NCBI GenBank assembly: GCA_019925095.2
Contig: CM034412.1
Span: 7,065,501-7,129,500, forward strand
Direction: 5' to 3'
Origin: Dendrolimus kikuchii
Lineage: Eukaryota > Arthropoda > Insecta > Lepidoptera > Lasiocampidae
Length of the DNA stretch: 64,000 nucleotides
Shown: in pieces, positions 1 to 11,202 of the stretch
Position numbering within the stretch: position 1 is the stretch's first letter
How the letters are laid out: each line of letters opens with the position of its first letter
The notes under the pieces: generated by a model
Told to the model about the DNA's origin: nothing
The model's input: only the letters and a program-made list of their open reading frames with translations
Database searches by the model: none
Made by a program: the position numbers and the translations under genes

Positions 1-780
1 TTTTTGAAGTTAGTGTAATATATCGAAATAAAGTAACTAGTAGATGGCAGTAATGGAAAAAATATATTAGGGACAAATATTTATATTCATATCTTTTCAA
101 CCTTAAATATATCGAAGTAGAAACTTAAACGATATATAAACGAAAAGTTAGGATAAAATTCTAATTTCCCAAATCCTTAAATAAATCCCATTTTAAGTCC
201 TAAATTTTTTATTGAAATTCGAGACAAATGTTCATGGACATCTAGCGCACTAAAGAAACCAATGCGTCGCCCATCGCATAGAGATTATAAATATCTTTTT
301 ACTCCCTTTTATAATGTAGGACATTATAGCGCCTGTATAAAGCTCATATTCGAACAAACAATAGCATAATAAATCTTATCATCGCGTTAAATTGAGTGTA
401 GACATAGCTTAAAACTTATCTACTTTCTAACCATCCGTGTCATAACATGCCAATTATTTTATTTAATTATATAAAAAACCTTATAAGAGCGTAGTCTACT
501 AGCGTAGAACGTAGAGCGTAGAACTACCATGTTTTATTTTTATATTGGATGATGTAGTTCTGGGATTCCCAACATGAGTAGATTAAACCCAAATGAGTGA
601 AACAGTTAATAACCATCAACCAGGTGCGTGTCAATCCACACACAATGGGAAATTCTGTAAAAGAATTCGAAATGTGACCGTCATTTCGCTACGAAATCTT
701 ATGGACGCATAGAAAAAGGGAATAGTTTTGTCTTTTTGTAGTTTGCAAATTTGCATGTGTAAATAATATATATTTTTTTA
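1..780. other. AT-rich sequence, nothing recognised
   Basis: Low-complexity AT-rich DNA with no supportable gene, RNA or repeat boundary. A short tandem GTAGAACGTAGAGCGTAGAA lies near 503-522. Confidence 0.5.
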
Positions 781-781
781 A

Positions 782-960
782 TAAATGGCGAAGATGGGCC
801 ACAGAGGGCGCGCATAGGGACAACAGAGAGGATTCAGCAGGGTGCGGGGGTTGGCTTGTGTCGGTTGTCGCCTGCGCACCCTAAGCCAGTCTTCGGTACG
901 CGTCGCGTCGTGCTTATAATATGGGGGTTTGTGCTTAGTTCGTCCGCGTGCCGCTTCTTT
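782..960. promoter_or_regulatory. CpG-rich island, possible regulatory DNA or noncoding exon
   Basis: About 180 bp rich in CpG (for example TACGCGTCGCGTCGTGC at 897-913) inside AT-rich DNA. No long open frame with recognisable protein. The composition resembles insect promoters or conserved enhancers. Function is inference only. Confidence 0.3.
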
Positions 961-1018
961 TCGATTTAAACAAATCTCCTGTTTGTGTGGCGTACACCCC
1001 AGAAAACATATCTATAAT

Positions 1019-1256
1019 ATCATAAAATTCTAAAGATGCCGTGTCTGTCTGTACATTGAAGCTATTAAAAAAAAACAACTGGATCCACATAAACGATGGA
1101 GAACACGATGCATTTTTTTTAGATTTCTTGTTTGTTTGTTCGCGTTTTTCATTGATCAATAGCAAATTTAATGTAATAAAATGTGTGATATTTTTTATCC
1201 CGGGAATCCCGCGGAAATCAAGCGTGGGCGAAATCTCGGGTATGTCCTAGTAAATA
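1019..1256 (+). repeat. Interspersed repeat Rep-3 (CCCGGGAATCCCGCGG family), internally deleted copy
   Basis: Shares the opening (TTCTAAA-ATGCCGTGTCTG, the A-run, then ACAACTGGA), the centre (AGATTTCTTGTTTGTTTGTTCG) in shortened form, and the CCCGGGAATCCCGCGG core followed by a CTAGTA end with copies at 26372, 36187, 14735, 38855 and 41577. It is probably a nonautonomous element or a retroelement 3' end. The class is not determined. Confidence 0.6.
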
Positions 1257-1890
1257 ATCATATTTCGTATCTCAAAAACATTAACGGATCTTATTTAAAA
1301 CAATTTTTGTTAAAACTATTTTTAAAATTTACATTTTAATAATAGTTGCGATGCACAAATTGTTGAGAATAAGAGACCGCTATATCCGAAATGGGTTTAA
1401 CGGTATTAGATATTATGGAATGTTTTTATTAAAAAATGTGTCTTAACGTTCCTTACAACAACACGTTAATTTCATCTGTGTTCTACAGGCAACGATAGAA
1501 CCTTTCCAAAAGGTGTCACGTTAGACTGTCCTGTTGTAGCTATAACAAATATATTAAACTTTGTTCAGGCCCAGCCTGAAGCCAACCAGCCTTGAGAAGA
1601 CATCCTGTATTGTCAAAAGAAAACACTAAAAGTGTTGAATACATCATTATACTTGTTCTTCTCCTTCTGTATGGTAGTGAATTAACAAAGCCTGTGCTAA
1701 GTGACATAAGCAGTAGCAGCATGACACGTAGTTGAATATGCTACAATGAATGTTTTGAATCACGAAAACAAAGCCAGTCATGTACTCCCACATCCGAAGC
1801 AGCTTTCATGTCCGTTACATAAGAAAAACAAACTACAACAATGACTTACGCTAGTACGGCGACATTTTATAGAAACTAGTAAGTTGTATA
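1257..1890. other. No recognised gene
   Basis: AT-rich DNA. The short open frames here lack any recognisable domain, and I see no repeat with another copy in the window. Confidence 0.45.
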
Positions 1891-1897
1891 CTACCAA

Positions 1898-1986
1898 CTT
1901 ATTCATATTGAGTTAGAGTAAGTTTGTGAGCTTCTTTAAAAACCTTAAAGAAGCCTATAAACTTATCTTAACTCAATATGAATAAG
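1898..1986. repeat. Long hairpin, 42-bp arms with a 5-nt loop
   Basis: The left arm 1898-1939 and right arm 1945-1986 are inverted copies matching at 36 of 42 positions, with loop AAACC. All six differences are transitions, and four of them leave a G:U pair if the top strand is transcribed. It could be a small-RNA precursor, a fold-back element or the product of a replication template switch. No direct flanking duplication is obvious. Confidence 0.85.
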
Positions 1987-1989
1987 ACC

Positions 1990-3520
1990 GTAAATTTAGT
2001 ATAAGAAGAAGATTGGCTTAACGTTGTGAGAGATGATATGCGTATCAATGTACTCACGACAAGGGTGCCTAAGACCACTGGAGAAGAAAATAATAATATA
2101 GTAAAGCTGGTCCCAGATGAAGTCTGGGGTCTAAACGCACTGGGGTTTAAACACTAAGATGATGATAATGATGGTAGACATGTCAAACATTCATTCAATC
2201 ATAATTATCATAGTAATGGGTAGGTACTAGATAAAATATTATACTTATAACTTCCTCGGTATAACGCCCGTGGCGGCCGAAATTATCGTTTAACTAGCAA
2301 TAATGTAATGGGCGCTTAATATGTAAAGCTTAGAATACATTGTACGTGCATTTTAAAAATGCATTATCGTGTTTATCAGTAATCTTTCCAATTTAAACTA
2401 AATTTTATCGTATTTAGTAAGACCTCATAGACGTCCTACTTCTGAAATTAGGCTACGCCGCTTCAGGGAGTTAGACGGTATATCCACCACCATACGTATC
2501 CAAGATTATTTAATATGTTTTATATGTCACTAATATAATAGATGTACAATATACTGGTGCCAAGTATTTATTATTTGTAAATTATTGTGTGAGAAAATTA
2601 ATAAAGTTTCTTCTAAAGTAATCTCGTGTATATTTCCTTAAAATTTATCTTTAGAAAGCACGTTTATATTGATTATTTAAACTCTGACTTGTCAATCATT
2701 TTGCCATAGTACACGGTTACCATTGCCCATGGACATATACAAAACTAAGGTAAAAAATTATATACCGTTTAGTATTATTCGCATAATCTTTATATTTAGT
2801 CATAACTGTAAATAACTGTTATATTATTATTGTATTTAATGTACCTAATGAATGATTTTTATGTGAATTTTCAACGCATTAAAAAGTGACAAATGAAATA
2901 TTGTGAAATCGCGGCCAACGAGAACTAGCTTAGCATTAAGCATTTTTTCCAGTACGTGATGTTTCATATTGCATTATTTTGATTGGAGATTTAGCGGAAC
3001 TAATGTAGTCCTGGCCTTAGGCGTGTATTAGCACGGCTTCTTTCATCTTTGCGGGTATACCGTTAAATTGGCCGCACCGTGTTATAATAGAACTATATTT
3101 TGGATTAGACACTAAATTAAAAAGTATAATAGAATTTCATAAATATCCCGTCTTTCTATTGCACATAGACGTTGTTAAATTTAATTTTCTTGCAATTTTT
3201 GGATTTATTTGTTCAAATTCACTAGGACACACGGAATACTTATTTATTGTAACGTGGATGCTATTCTGTCATAAACCTTCAAGCAAGAGTGAAAAACAAC
3301 TATATAAAGTTTGTTTTGACAACAATTACAATAAGAAGACCTTCGTAGTGTAGTAGGCTTGAGTTTTTTTTACGATGTTCAAAGCTGAGCACATTCAGAA
3401 ACATGTCTAAATACATTACTAATATAATATTTTGTACTCTGTAGAATGTGATATTTTATGTGAAGACTCAGCTTGCCTTATTATGTATCTATAGCAGCAC
3501 TAAATCATAAAAAACTAATA
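1990..3520. other. No recognised gene
   Basis: Mostly AT-rich DNA. A short GC-richer patch at about 2255-2320 (CCCGTGGCGGCCG) has no coding signal. There is a GATGATGATAATGATG low-complexity run near 2158. Confidence 0.4.
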
Positions 3521-3523
3521 CAT

Positions 3524-4055
3524 ACACACATACATACATAACTTCACGCCAGTTCCCTTGCGGGGTAGGCACAAACAACAGAGCGCCATTTAGGCTTATT
3601 TTTACACACCTCACTTGCTTCTTTGACATTCATAACTCTTGTCATGCACGCTCGTCTGTTCTTAAGGCTTCTGACATCACCTTCTGCTAGTACACGATCA
3701 ATTTGATCATGGAAGGTGTGTCGTGGGCTTCCACGACTTCTGCATCCATCCACTTTTGCATTGTATATCTGTTTAGTCATTCTTTCATCATGCATTCTTT
3801 CCACATGCCCGAACTACCGGAGCATTCCTTTGCTTACCTTCACCCCGACACTCTCTTTCAGACCAACTCTCTTTCTTACTTCGGTATTACGAACTCGCTC
3901 CGCGAGCGTCACTCCGCAGATTTTGCGCAGTGCTCGCATCTCGACCGCGTTTACTCTACTTTCATGCTCTCTCTTCCATACCCAACTTTCGCTTCCATAC
4001 GTGAGAGTAGGTACCAGCACCGCGTTGTGTATGGCAAGCTGGGCCTTCTGGTGGA
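3524..4055 (-). mobile_element. LINE reverse-transcriptase C-terminus, pseudogene (family L-A)
   Basis: The minus strand encodes the end of a non-LTR retrotransposon ORF2: KAQLAIHNAVLVPTLTYGSE, then a VNAVEMRALR segment, then FGHVERMHDERMTKQIY, ending PKWRSVV-AYPARELA and a stop at 3544. The reading frame is continuous except for a TAG at 3814-3816, where the family usually has Trp before FGHVERM. This is a nonsense-inactivated remnant. It is truncated at its 5' end and ends in a short CATA microsatellite at 3524-3540. Tails of the same family occur at 12720 and 59446. Confidence 0.82.
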
Positions 4056-4214
4056 AAAAACTAATACAAATCCTAATAAGCCGGTGCGGACGCTTACATG
4101 TATATGCGTACGCCTGCACTCGGAGTATTGACGCACTTGGCTTGTAAGTACTCAAAATAAGAGCCATTGAGGGTTTGATAGACAGATATCTCTTTATTTT
4201 ACACCAAAACATAC

Positions 4215-6085
4215 CTGTAACAAAAGAAAAAAAATTAGCTTTATTGCTAAATAGCGAATTCTTCCAGACAACCGTCGGTAATTAACTGAAAATATACATA
4301 TTAATACATATACATATACTACAGTATACATATGTAGTGTCTACTTAGCTTAGGAATCATTATATAGGTATTAGTAAAAGGGACCTAATTGTTATGAATC
4401 AGATTTTTAAAGCTAGGTAGAGACTGGACTTTTATTTGATTCCTTTTAGAAGAACTGTTGATAATGATAGTCTGATTATAAATGAAACTAGGGACTTTAT
4501 TATTTGAAAATTTTCAGTTGGCAACTAAAACCACACATACAAAGACCACAAAGGACATTATTTCTGTATTTTCTTATTTTATGTAATTATTTTCATAAAT
4601 TTTCAATTCAATTGAGTGAACGGTGCGTGAACGCGTAAAAGAAAAAGATAAATTTTAATATAAAATAACTTTATGACACGTCAAGTTTTTATTAAACTTC
4701 CTAACATTTGCTAATTTAATCAGGCACAATACCATAAATAAAGGTTTTAAAATAATAATAAGAGCGGCACACCTTTGCCATCAAGCGCGGGAGCTAAAAA
4801 GGTTTATAGGGCTGTCACTATATCAGGCTTTCACTTTCTGTTTGTATAGAAGTTGCTTTCATATACAAAAAAAATAATTGCGAAGCATGTGTCTGTATGA
4901 TCAATGAAAAATTCCTTACAGTCGACGAATGTTTACTTATTATTTTTATCATGTAGCTGCGTAAAATAATACATTTTATTACAACCCAATGAGCAGAATG
5001 TGTCGTCTGTATAATGAGCTAGTCAGCGATAATCCTATTTTAGATATATTCAATGGTTACACTAGAGAGTTTAAGCGATTGATCAGAGCAACAAATTTCT
5101 CTGCCATATATTAATTTTTTGTTATCATCAAACATATTATGTTATAGAATCTAAAGTACTGTATGGTATTATATTTACATAACGCTATATCTGTATTTTA
5201 AATTTCCTGTATTCACAGGTTTAGGAATACGACTTAGATTTTAAAATTATGTTAATAATATTTGGATGTATTAAGGGTTGTATTTTGTTATATGAAATAA
5301 ATAAAATAAATAAGTAACCACAACAAAGCATTTAACTGAAAATAACCTTAAAAACACATATTAATTTTACTTAAAATTATGTTTTACGCTGTATTACTTT
5401 AATTAAAAAAAAAAAAAAGATTTGTAATTCTGAAGTTGGGGGGAGGAACACCATAACGACATGGACACCTAAAATCTGGGCACAAAAAATCAATCTTCAT
5501 CGAGATGTATGGTGGGGCGGCTACCATATTATTGTATTATTTCACAATTTTCCAAAATTAGTATATTATTTACATATCCCTAATAAATTTGGCCAATTAG
5601 ACCCTATATTTTATGTGAAAAACAATTTTAATATATAATAACAGGTGGACAGATGGACGGAAAAAGGGGTAAAACGTTCGTCCTAAAATTTATTTTTATG
5701 AAGCACATACATAACATGAGTGAAACAGGCATATGTAAGGTAACAAAATAAAGGATACAAAAGGAGAACAACTACAAACTAACAAGACAACTTAATATAA
5801 GTCCTAAAATTGGATCAAATCCAGCATTATTGTTCATCTATTTATTCATTTTTGTTCATCTGATCATTATTGATCAACCTTGATCTTCTGCTTGAACCCA
5901 GAGCAAAATCACGGAAAATTATAGGTACTTTTCTCTAATATAACTATATTGTTGCAATAATACTAATAAACTGTTAAATCAATTTACACAATATTATTAT
6001 GTGATTTAGTATAACAACTGAAGATCGTTGTTTAGAGTTTTCTAAACACACTTGTCAGTTTTTTGCCATTTACACATAAGGGAAC
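4215..6085. other. No recognised gene
   Basis: AT-rich DNA with a 13-A run near 5406 and an ATAAATAAAATAAATAA run near 5296. No other copy of this sequence is seen in the window. Confidence 0.4.
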
Positions 6086-6089
6086 AAAC

Positions 6090-6216
6090 TACGTTTTAAC
6101 GGTTTTAAAAGCGGTATTTTATTTAAATCTAATTCCGACGTTTCGACCACTTTTCAGTAGCCGTGATCACGGAAGACAAAGATGTCAAGAGTCAATGAGT
6201 AATGTTAAAGTTTATT
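6090..6216 (+). repeat. Interspersed repeat Rep-2 (CCGTGATCACGG family)
   Basis: Starts ACGTTTTAACGGTTTTAA, contains TTTCGACCACTTTTCAGTAG and a palindromic GTGATCACGG, and ends near GTCAATGAGTAATGTTAAAG. Other copies lie at 11775 (-), 22775 (-), 29640 (-), 36975 (+) and 42271 (inverted dimer). The class is unknown. Confidence 0.7.
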
Positions 6217-6299
6217 ATGCGTACTAGCAGTGTAAACTTGAGAATATACTACATAAGGATTCCACTTTTGTCAAAATGGCTTCGGGGCCCTGAAAACCA

Positions 6300-6425
6300 T
6301 TTATCAGTAATACCTGCAAGCCGCCTTAGACAAGCTTGGCGGGTATACTGTCCGAACCCTATAGTGGGAGGTCCGAGCCCAGCATTGGGACCTTTACGGG
6401 CTGTTAAATACACGTGGAAGAAGTG
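6300..6425 (+). repeat. Retroelement tail Rep-5 (AAGCTTGGCGGGTATAC type)
   Basis: The segment from GCAAGCCGCCTTAGACAAGC through CGAGCCCAGCATTGGGACC to GGGCTG matches a retroelement 3' end that I know as abundant in moths and butterflies. Partial relatives lie at 17268-17380 (+) and 42525-42625 (-). Confidence 0.5.
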
Positions 6426-6639
6426 GAAGTTACATTTTTTCGGCTTATAATTCTACCTTACTAATTGCATTTGCAGTAATCGACATTTTGAGGATTTCAC
6501 TTTTTTCAGAAATGGTATCCTAAGGCGCTAGTCTATACATAAAGCTTAATAAATCTTCGAAAAGTAATTCTGTGACATACTTCTGTATAAAACTTATAAA
6601 AAAAGAACTTGAGATATAAATAGAATAAGAAATATAAAG

Positions 6640-6800
6640 AAAAACTCGGGAGTTTCTTGCCGCTTCTCCTTAACAGCAATAACACGTTGCGAAGCGATGT
6701 ACATAGAATAGGAAGTAAAATTAAATTTTAACATATGTATGACCTTCAAAAAGTGTCCTCCAGTGGAACTTATTTTGAATAAAGTTTTGAATTTGAATAT
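6640..6800 (+). repeat. Retroelement tail Rep-6 (GGGAGTTTCTTGCCGC family)
   Basis: Contains GGGAGTTTCTTGCCGCTTCT, ACACGTTGCGAAGCG, TAGGAAGTA and a CCAGTGGAACTTATTTTGAA end. A close relative lies at 19795-19990 (+), and partial ones at 9850 (-) and 50165 (-). The shared ends suggest a LINE 3' UTR. Confidence 0.6.
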
Positions 6801-6804
6801 ATTT

Positions 6805-7390
6805 TTTCTTGTTTCTTTATATACACTAAAAAGTTATAATATAACATGAACATGTTTAGATATCTAAAAATACAATTAACGGATTTTTCTCGTAACCGCC
6901 ATTTTGCAAGTACTGCGTTTGTTATAAGGAGGGCAGCACTAAATTTGTAGTCTAATTAATGATATTTTTTACCTACTTTACTTCAAAAAGTTTCTCTTCA
7001 ATGAATGACAGCCCTAGAAAACATGTATTTATGTTAATGTCGCTAAATTAATATGCCGACCGATTTGTGACGCGTCTCGGATTATTGATTGGTAATTTAT
7101 TATCATAATTTTAGTGAATATTGTATAATCTTAATTAAATGACATGGAAAAATGGCCGACAGACAGGATGTCGGATATTAACATATAGTTAATCCTTTTT
7201 TATGGCAGTTTAATGACGTTGTCCAATGCACTAGCGGCCGACAGCGTATTTTTACAAAATCGCATGATTGACCCGTATGTTAGTCGTAATATAGTTGATA
7301 ATCATCGAGGAATCATACCAGTGATTAGCGATGTGTCCCTTCACTCACCTTACTGCTCCATCTGGGACAATGTTATAGTTAATGACCGTT
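6805..7390. other. No recognised gene
   Basis: AT-rich DNA. The open frame at 7213-7404 shows no recognisable domain, and its 3' end runs into the repeat below. Confidence 0.4.
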
Positions 7391-7525
7391 TCACGCAGAT
7401 GTAGCGATGGGTTTAATGCGTGATTTGTGATGCGATAACACCGTTAAACATTCACAGATAACGTACGTATATATACCTACTAATGTGACTATTCGTTAAC
7501 GGCGTTATTTTTAACGGTATAAATA
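7385..7525 (-). mobile_element. Fragment of TIR element M-1 (GATGGGTTTAATGCG family)
   Basis: GCGATGGGTTTAATGCG and the nearby AACGGCGTTAT are the reverse complement of internal parts of the complete TIR element at 16449-16660. The ends are degraded. Confidence 0.5.
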
Positions 7526-7558
7526 AGACGCGTTTGGCCATACTTAATAACTATACCA

Positions 7559-7669
7559 TATCCGGGTTGCCTGGAAGAGATTGTTCTAATTTAAATGTGT
7601 TTGTAATAAATATCTAGGTTTAAGTTATGGTGAACAATAAAGAGTTTTCATTCATTCATTCATTCATTA
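7559..7669 (+). mobile_element. LINE 3' tail Rep-4 ending in (ATTC)n
   Basis: CCGGGTTGCCTGGAAGAGAT begins a conserved 3' UTR, which ends GAACAATAAAGAGTTTTCA and then ATTC repeats. Related tails at 20335, 35190 and 61570 each end in a different short tandem repeat. This is a 5'-truncated LINE copy. Confidence 0.65.
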
Positions 7670-7780
7670 TCCTAGACGGGGCCGAGCACCATGAGACCCC
7701 TCATTTGAGGACCTTGACAAGGTGACACTGACCCATCCTTGGCGTCATACGGCGCTTGCCACATGTTAGTTTGATAAAAC

Positions 7781-8050
7781 ACTTTTTTCTTTATTGCAGG
7801 AGATCAGCAGACAGGCAGACGGCCCACTTGGTGGAAAGCGGTTACCATCGCCTATGGACATTTGCAACACCAAAGTTCCTACAAATGCGCTGCTGCTTTC
7901 TTAAGGGAGACTGGAACCTGTTCACTAATGCCGGAACACAACTCAAGGTTGTTATGGCGACATACTTTAGACCAGGGGTGGTAGCCATCCAGTCGCGCAA
8001 ATGCCCTACCACCTGGCAACACTAAACGCTGTGCGCCATATTTAAATAAG
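7781..8050 (-). mobile_element. Rep-1 short retroelement copy
   Basis: On the minus strand it runs from about GCCAGGTGGTAGGGCATTTG through TTCCGGCATTAGTGAACAGG to GGTTTCCACCAAGTGGGCCG-like sequence and a TGCAATAAAG A-rich tail (poly-T at 7783-7788 on the plus strand). It is one of eight copies in the window. The last ~100 bp are shared with the LINE at 21053-21590. Confidence 0.75.
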
Positions 8051-8299
8051 TACAGTTCGAAAAAGCGCGAGATTTCCCTAAAGGTTATTGATTACACGAC
8101 GAAAATCTAAACCTTCTCGCTGGCCCCTGTAACCAAGCATGGTATTTTGAAGAGACCCTTTCTTCTGAATGGGCCATATAGTATGGGTACGATCCCTAAT
8201 GACATACAAATAGCACTATAAATAAACAAACAAACACAAATGTTGTATATCCCCAAACTGACTAAGTTAGGATTGTATTACGGTTAATATACAACGCAT

Positions 8300-8450
8300 T
8301 ACTCTGTGGCCGATCGTAGACACCCAGACCATAGTGAATAACGGAGAAAATTTGTTTCCGAAATTTACTATGCCAGGAATCGAACTCGGAGCCTCTGCGT
8401 TGCAGTGAACTTGGCCGGCAAAGGTTCAGCCCGCTCAACCACAGAGGCTA
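8300..8450 (-). mobile_element. tRNA-derived SINE, copy 1
   Basis: On the minus strand an A-box-like TGGTTGAGCGGG (plus-strand 8430-8441) is followed about 40 bp later by a B-box GAGTTCGATTCC (8376-8387), the spacing of a polymerase III tRNA promoter. The body after it has CATAGTAAATTTCGG and a CTATGGTCTGGGTGTC stretch shared with the copy at 22063. It has no intact tRNA cloverleaf, so it is a SINE and not a tRNA gene. Confidence 0.7.
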
Positions 8451-8454
8451 TCAA

Positions 8455-9360
8455 ATACCTCTTACCAATTAAGCATTTTATTTTTTTACGCTAAGTAGTA
8501 GTAATGAACCTGTTGGCTACGCTCAATGCGTAGATCGAACGTAGTGAAGTGGTTAAAACTTAAGTTTATTTAAAATATCAAATTATACACGGGATTAATC
8601 AGTTAACTCATATAAGAAAATCATAAATTATGACATGTGCGCTGGCTCTAAATCCTCATTCATACATTAACATCGAGCCAATATAACAAAAGCATCTACA
8701 ACTAATAATTATATCAAAAATATTTATTTCTACAGTAATATGTTTACTCAGTAACTAGTTTACTGTTTTATTTATTAGAAATCTGCTTTTCTTTAGTATT
8801 GCTATATTAGCGTGGCATGAATTATAGTTTATCTACTTACAACGCTAAGACGGAAATATTGTTAAAATCTGGTTTTTATCAAGATAATTAGATTTCGCTA
8901 TTTTTGCAGTTTTACTTGTTTCTTTTTTGTTTGCTTGTGGCATGGCAGAAGTTTGGTAGGGATGATAATCGTCTAGTAGATGTTACTGCGAAAGCTAGTC
9001 AATTTTGCACGACTAGGTAGCGCCATAAGTCAGTTTTTTTTTTGTTTACGACCTTTTTTAAGAGTCCCGAATTACAGCACTCTGGGAATATCACAAGAGG
9101 AAGTTAATTCCAAAGCTTTCTTTCTTTTGCTGTCTTATACTTTAGTGTTTTAGTTATGTGAATTAGATTGTATCCTGGTATCTTATTCAATTACGTAGCT
9201 CGTATTAACTAACTGACAGGGTCAAAATCCATAGCTTCCAGAGAAAGGTACTTCACATCTCGGCGTTTTCTCCTGTTTGTATAATTGGGAACGTTTTAAA
9301 GATCTGTTCGGAATTGTGTCTTGCCCCTCACTACTGGCTACTGTATTTATCATTTAGAAT
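8455..9360. other. No recognised gene
   Basis: AT-rich DNA with T-runs. No ORF or repeat that I can support. Confidence 0.4.
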
Positions 9361-9790
9361 ATTTTATTTATTTTTATTTTATTTGGGGGCCTAACAGCTG
9401 TAGTCTTACAAACTAAAGTTACAGAGATAACTAAAGAATAGCTATTCATAAATTTCCACAGATGGCAAAGGAAATATAAATATACATTAATTTTAGAAAA
9501 ATAGAACAAGTTATGAAAACAATTGTGACCGAGAAACTAATTATTATTAAAATAGCCTTCGAGTAAATACGCATTTACAGATTCTAAACTATCCACAAAC
9601 AAGTCAATGTCCACATAATCCGACTTGTTGTGTTTGTTGAATTCATTAACTATTCTAACAAAAAACGAGTGGCGTCTGAAGGCTGTACGTGTCAAGGGCG
9701 AATGAATTAATTTTCTAGGGCGTACAAGACTAGGGAGAACATACAAATGTAGTCTCTCGATGAGACTAGCACAGTCAATTTTGGACTAAG
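9360..9790 (-). mobile_element. LINE ORF2 C-terminus and 3' UTR, 5'-truncated
   Basis: The minus strand encodes LPSLVRPRKLIHSPLTRTAF followed by RRHSFFVRIVNEFNKHNKS, a typical end of Jockey-like LINE ORF2 proteins, stopping at 9537. The downstream 3' UTR reaches about 9360, where an ATAAATAAAAT-type A/T tail is present on the minus strand. Inactive fragment. Confidence 0.7.
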
Positions 9791-9849
9791 CAATTATCAC
9801 TAAGAAACATATATCGGCAATATTTATTATACCTATATACTCCGAGGTT

Positions 9850-9965
9850 TCAAATTCAAAAGTTTTCATTCAAATTATAGGTATATCTATGTGTGTTTAA
9901 AATTAAGTCTACTTACTTCCTACTCTACGGACATCACTTCACAACATGTTATGGGTATTTTAAGG
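9850..9965 (-). repeat. Rep-6 fragment
   Basis: Reverse-oriented relative of the repeat at 6640 and 19795: TTCAAATTCAAAAGTTTTCA at its end and CTACTTACTTCCTACTCTA within it. Divergent. Confidence 0.45.
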
Positions 9966-10059
9966 GAAAGTTTTTAGATAAAACTACGATTTTAAAAAGA
10001 CTAAAGTCGGCTACTTATCTACGAACCCTAACCTTAACCGTTGCACGTTACTGTAACCA

Positions 10060-10690
10060 AAATCCATAATATGTACGCAGCTTGCGAGCATGCCGCAAGA
10101 GGAGCAAGCACACTGTGCTCGCAACGAACCGAGGGCAACCTGGTGCTCATTTTGTAACTATAACCAAAAATCATAGTGTACACATTGCGATCCCGAGGTG
10201 AGCGGTTCGCAACACGCCAATGGTTGTCAGTTTATGCCGATAATCAAGGGGCGTTTGGGGTGCTCAGTACGAACGTATGTACTACACACTAGAAACCCGT
10301 TACTGTATCTATCTGGTTATAGTTACAACTCGCTAATGAGTACGTGCCCGAAAGGGGCTCGTTGGACGTCGCGAGCGAAGATCATTTCACGCGTACACAC
10401 TACCTACTGTATCAATGCGATTATGGTTACAGCTCATTGATAAGTACTTGGTTTAAATAAACTCGTTGAACGTCGCGAGCGAAGATCATTTCACGAGTAC
10501 ACACTACTGTATTCACGCGATTATGGTTACAGCTCGTTGATGAGTACAGGCCTAAAGAGGCTCATTGGACGTCGCCAGCGAAGATCATTTCCTGCAAACA
10601 CATTAACACTTGTTACTGTATCTGCTCGGTTACAGTTAGAGCTCGCAGATAAGTATCCAGCTTAATGTGCCGGGGATACTGTCTATTACT
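10060..10690 (+). repeat. Minisatellite, ~100-bp units, degenerate at both ends
   Basis: Units start near 10317, 10424, 10524 and 10628 (last partial). The core is GTTACAGCTCGTTGATGAGT, then TGGACGTCGCGAGCGAAG and ATCATTTCACG-GTACACACTA. Older, diverged sequence with similar phrases (GTAACTATAACC, GAGCGGTTCGC) extends left to about 10060. There is no open frame conserved between units. Confidence 0.8.
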
Positions 10691-10699
10691 TTGAATGAG

Positions 10700-11160
10700 C
10701 TTGAGCTCCCAACTGGAGGAGAGTTAATGGACTCACATTATAATATTTAAAACACATGTTACGTTAATAACTATTTCTACTATTATAAAAGAATAAACAA
10801 AAAAACCCACTCGTCTATTCCCCATAAGCAATTAACTGCTTAATCACCTGATAACCTAAAAATTCCCAAACTCGAAGAATATTCCCAAAATGGTGTGTGT
10901 ACCAATTGCCGTCATCTCGCCGCATCCAGTTACATTCATTTTCATTATTATATCATATTAATTAGGAACGGACACACACGCGTCGGGTATCGGATGAGCC
11001 ACAGAGTTATACAGTGGATAAGTTTTGTAATTACTTTGCTCCTAGCATGCAAGCTAGCTCGTACTACTTTACTACTACTGTTACTTGGTCAAGTCTGGGT
11101 TATATGTAGTGACGTAACTATATCTATAATAGGGTAACATCTGAGTCCTGTAGCAAATTC
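10700..11160. other. No recognised gene
   Basis: AT-rich DNA. The open frame at 10895-11137 has no recognisable domain. Confidence 0.4.
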
Positions 11161-11171
11161 ATTGGATGGAG

Positions 11172-11202
11172 CCATCGATCACTAATAATGAGTGATCGAT
11201 GG
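11172..11202. repeat. Perfect 12-bp hairpin flanked by direct repeats
   Basis: CCATCGATCACT and AGTGATCGATGG enclose a 7-nt loop. GGATGGAGCC occurs directly before and after the palindrome (11164-11173 and 11201-11210). Confidence 0.7.

Noticed and set aside
8300..8450. Possible tRNA gene
   Set aside because: A- and B-box-like motifs occur, but no cloverleaf or anticodon stem, and three dispersed copies show that it is a SINE.
10024..10042. Telomere-like CCCTAACCTTAACC
   Set aside because: A single degenerate occurrence. No array of the insect TTAGG repeat.
10317..10690. Possible CRISPR-like array
   Set aside because: Units are ~100 bp, fully tandem, without repeat-spacer structure, and the context is an insect nuclear genome.
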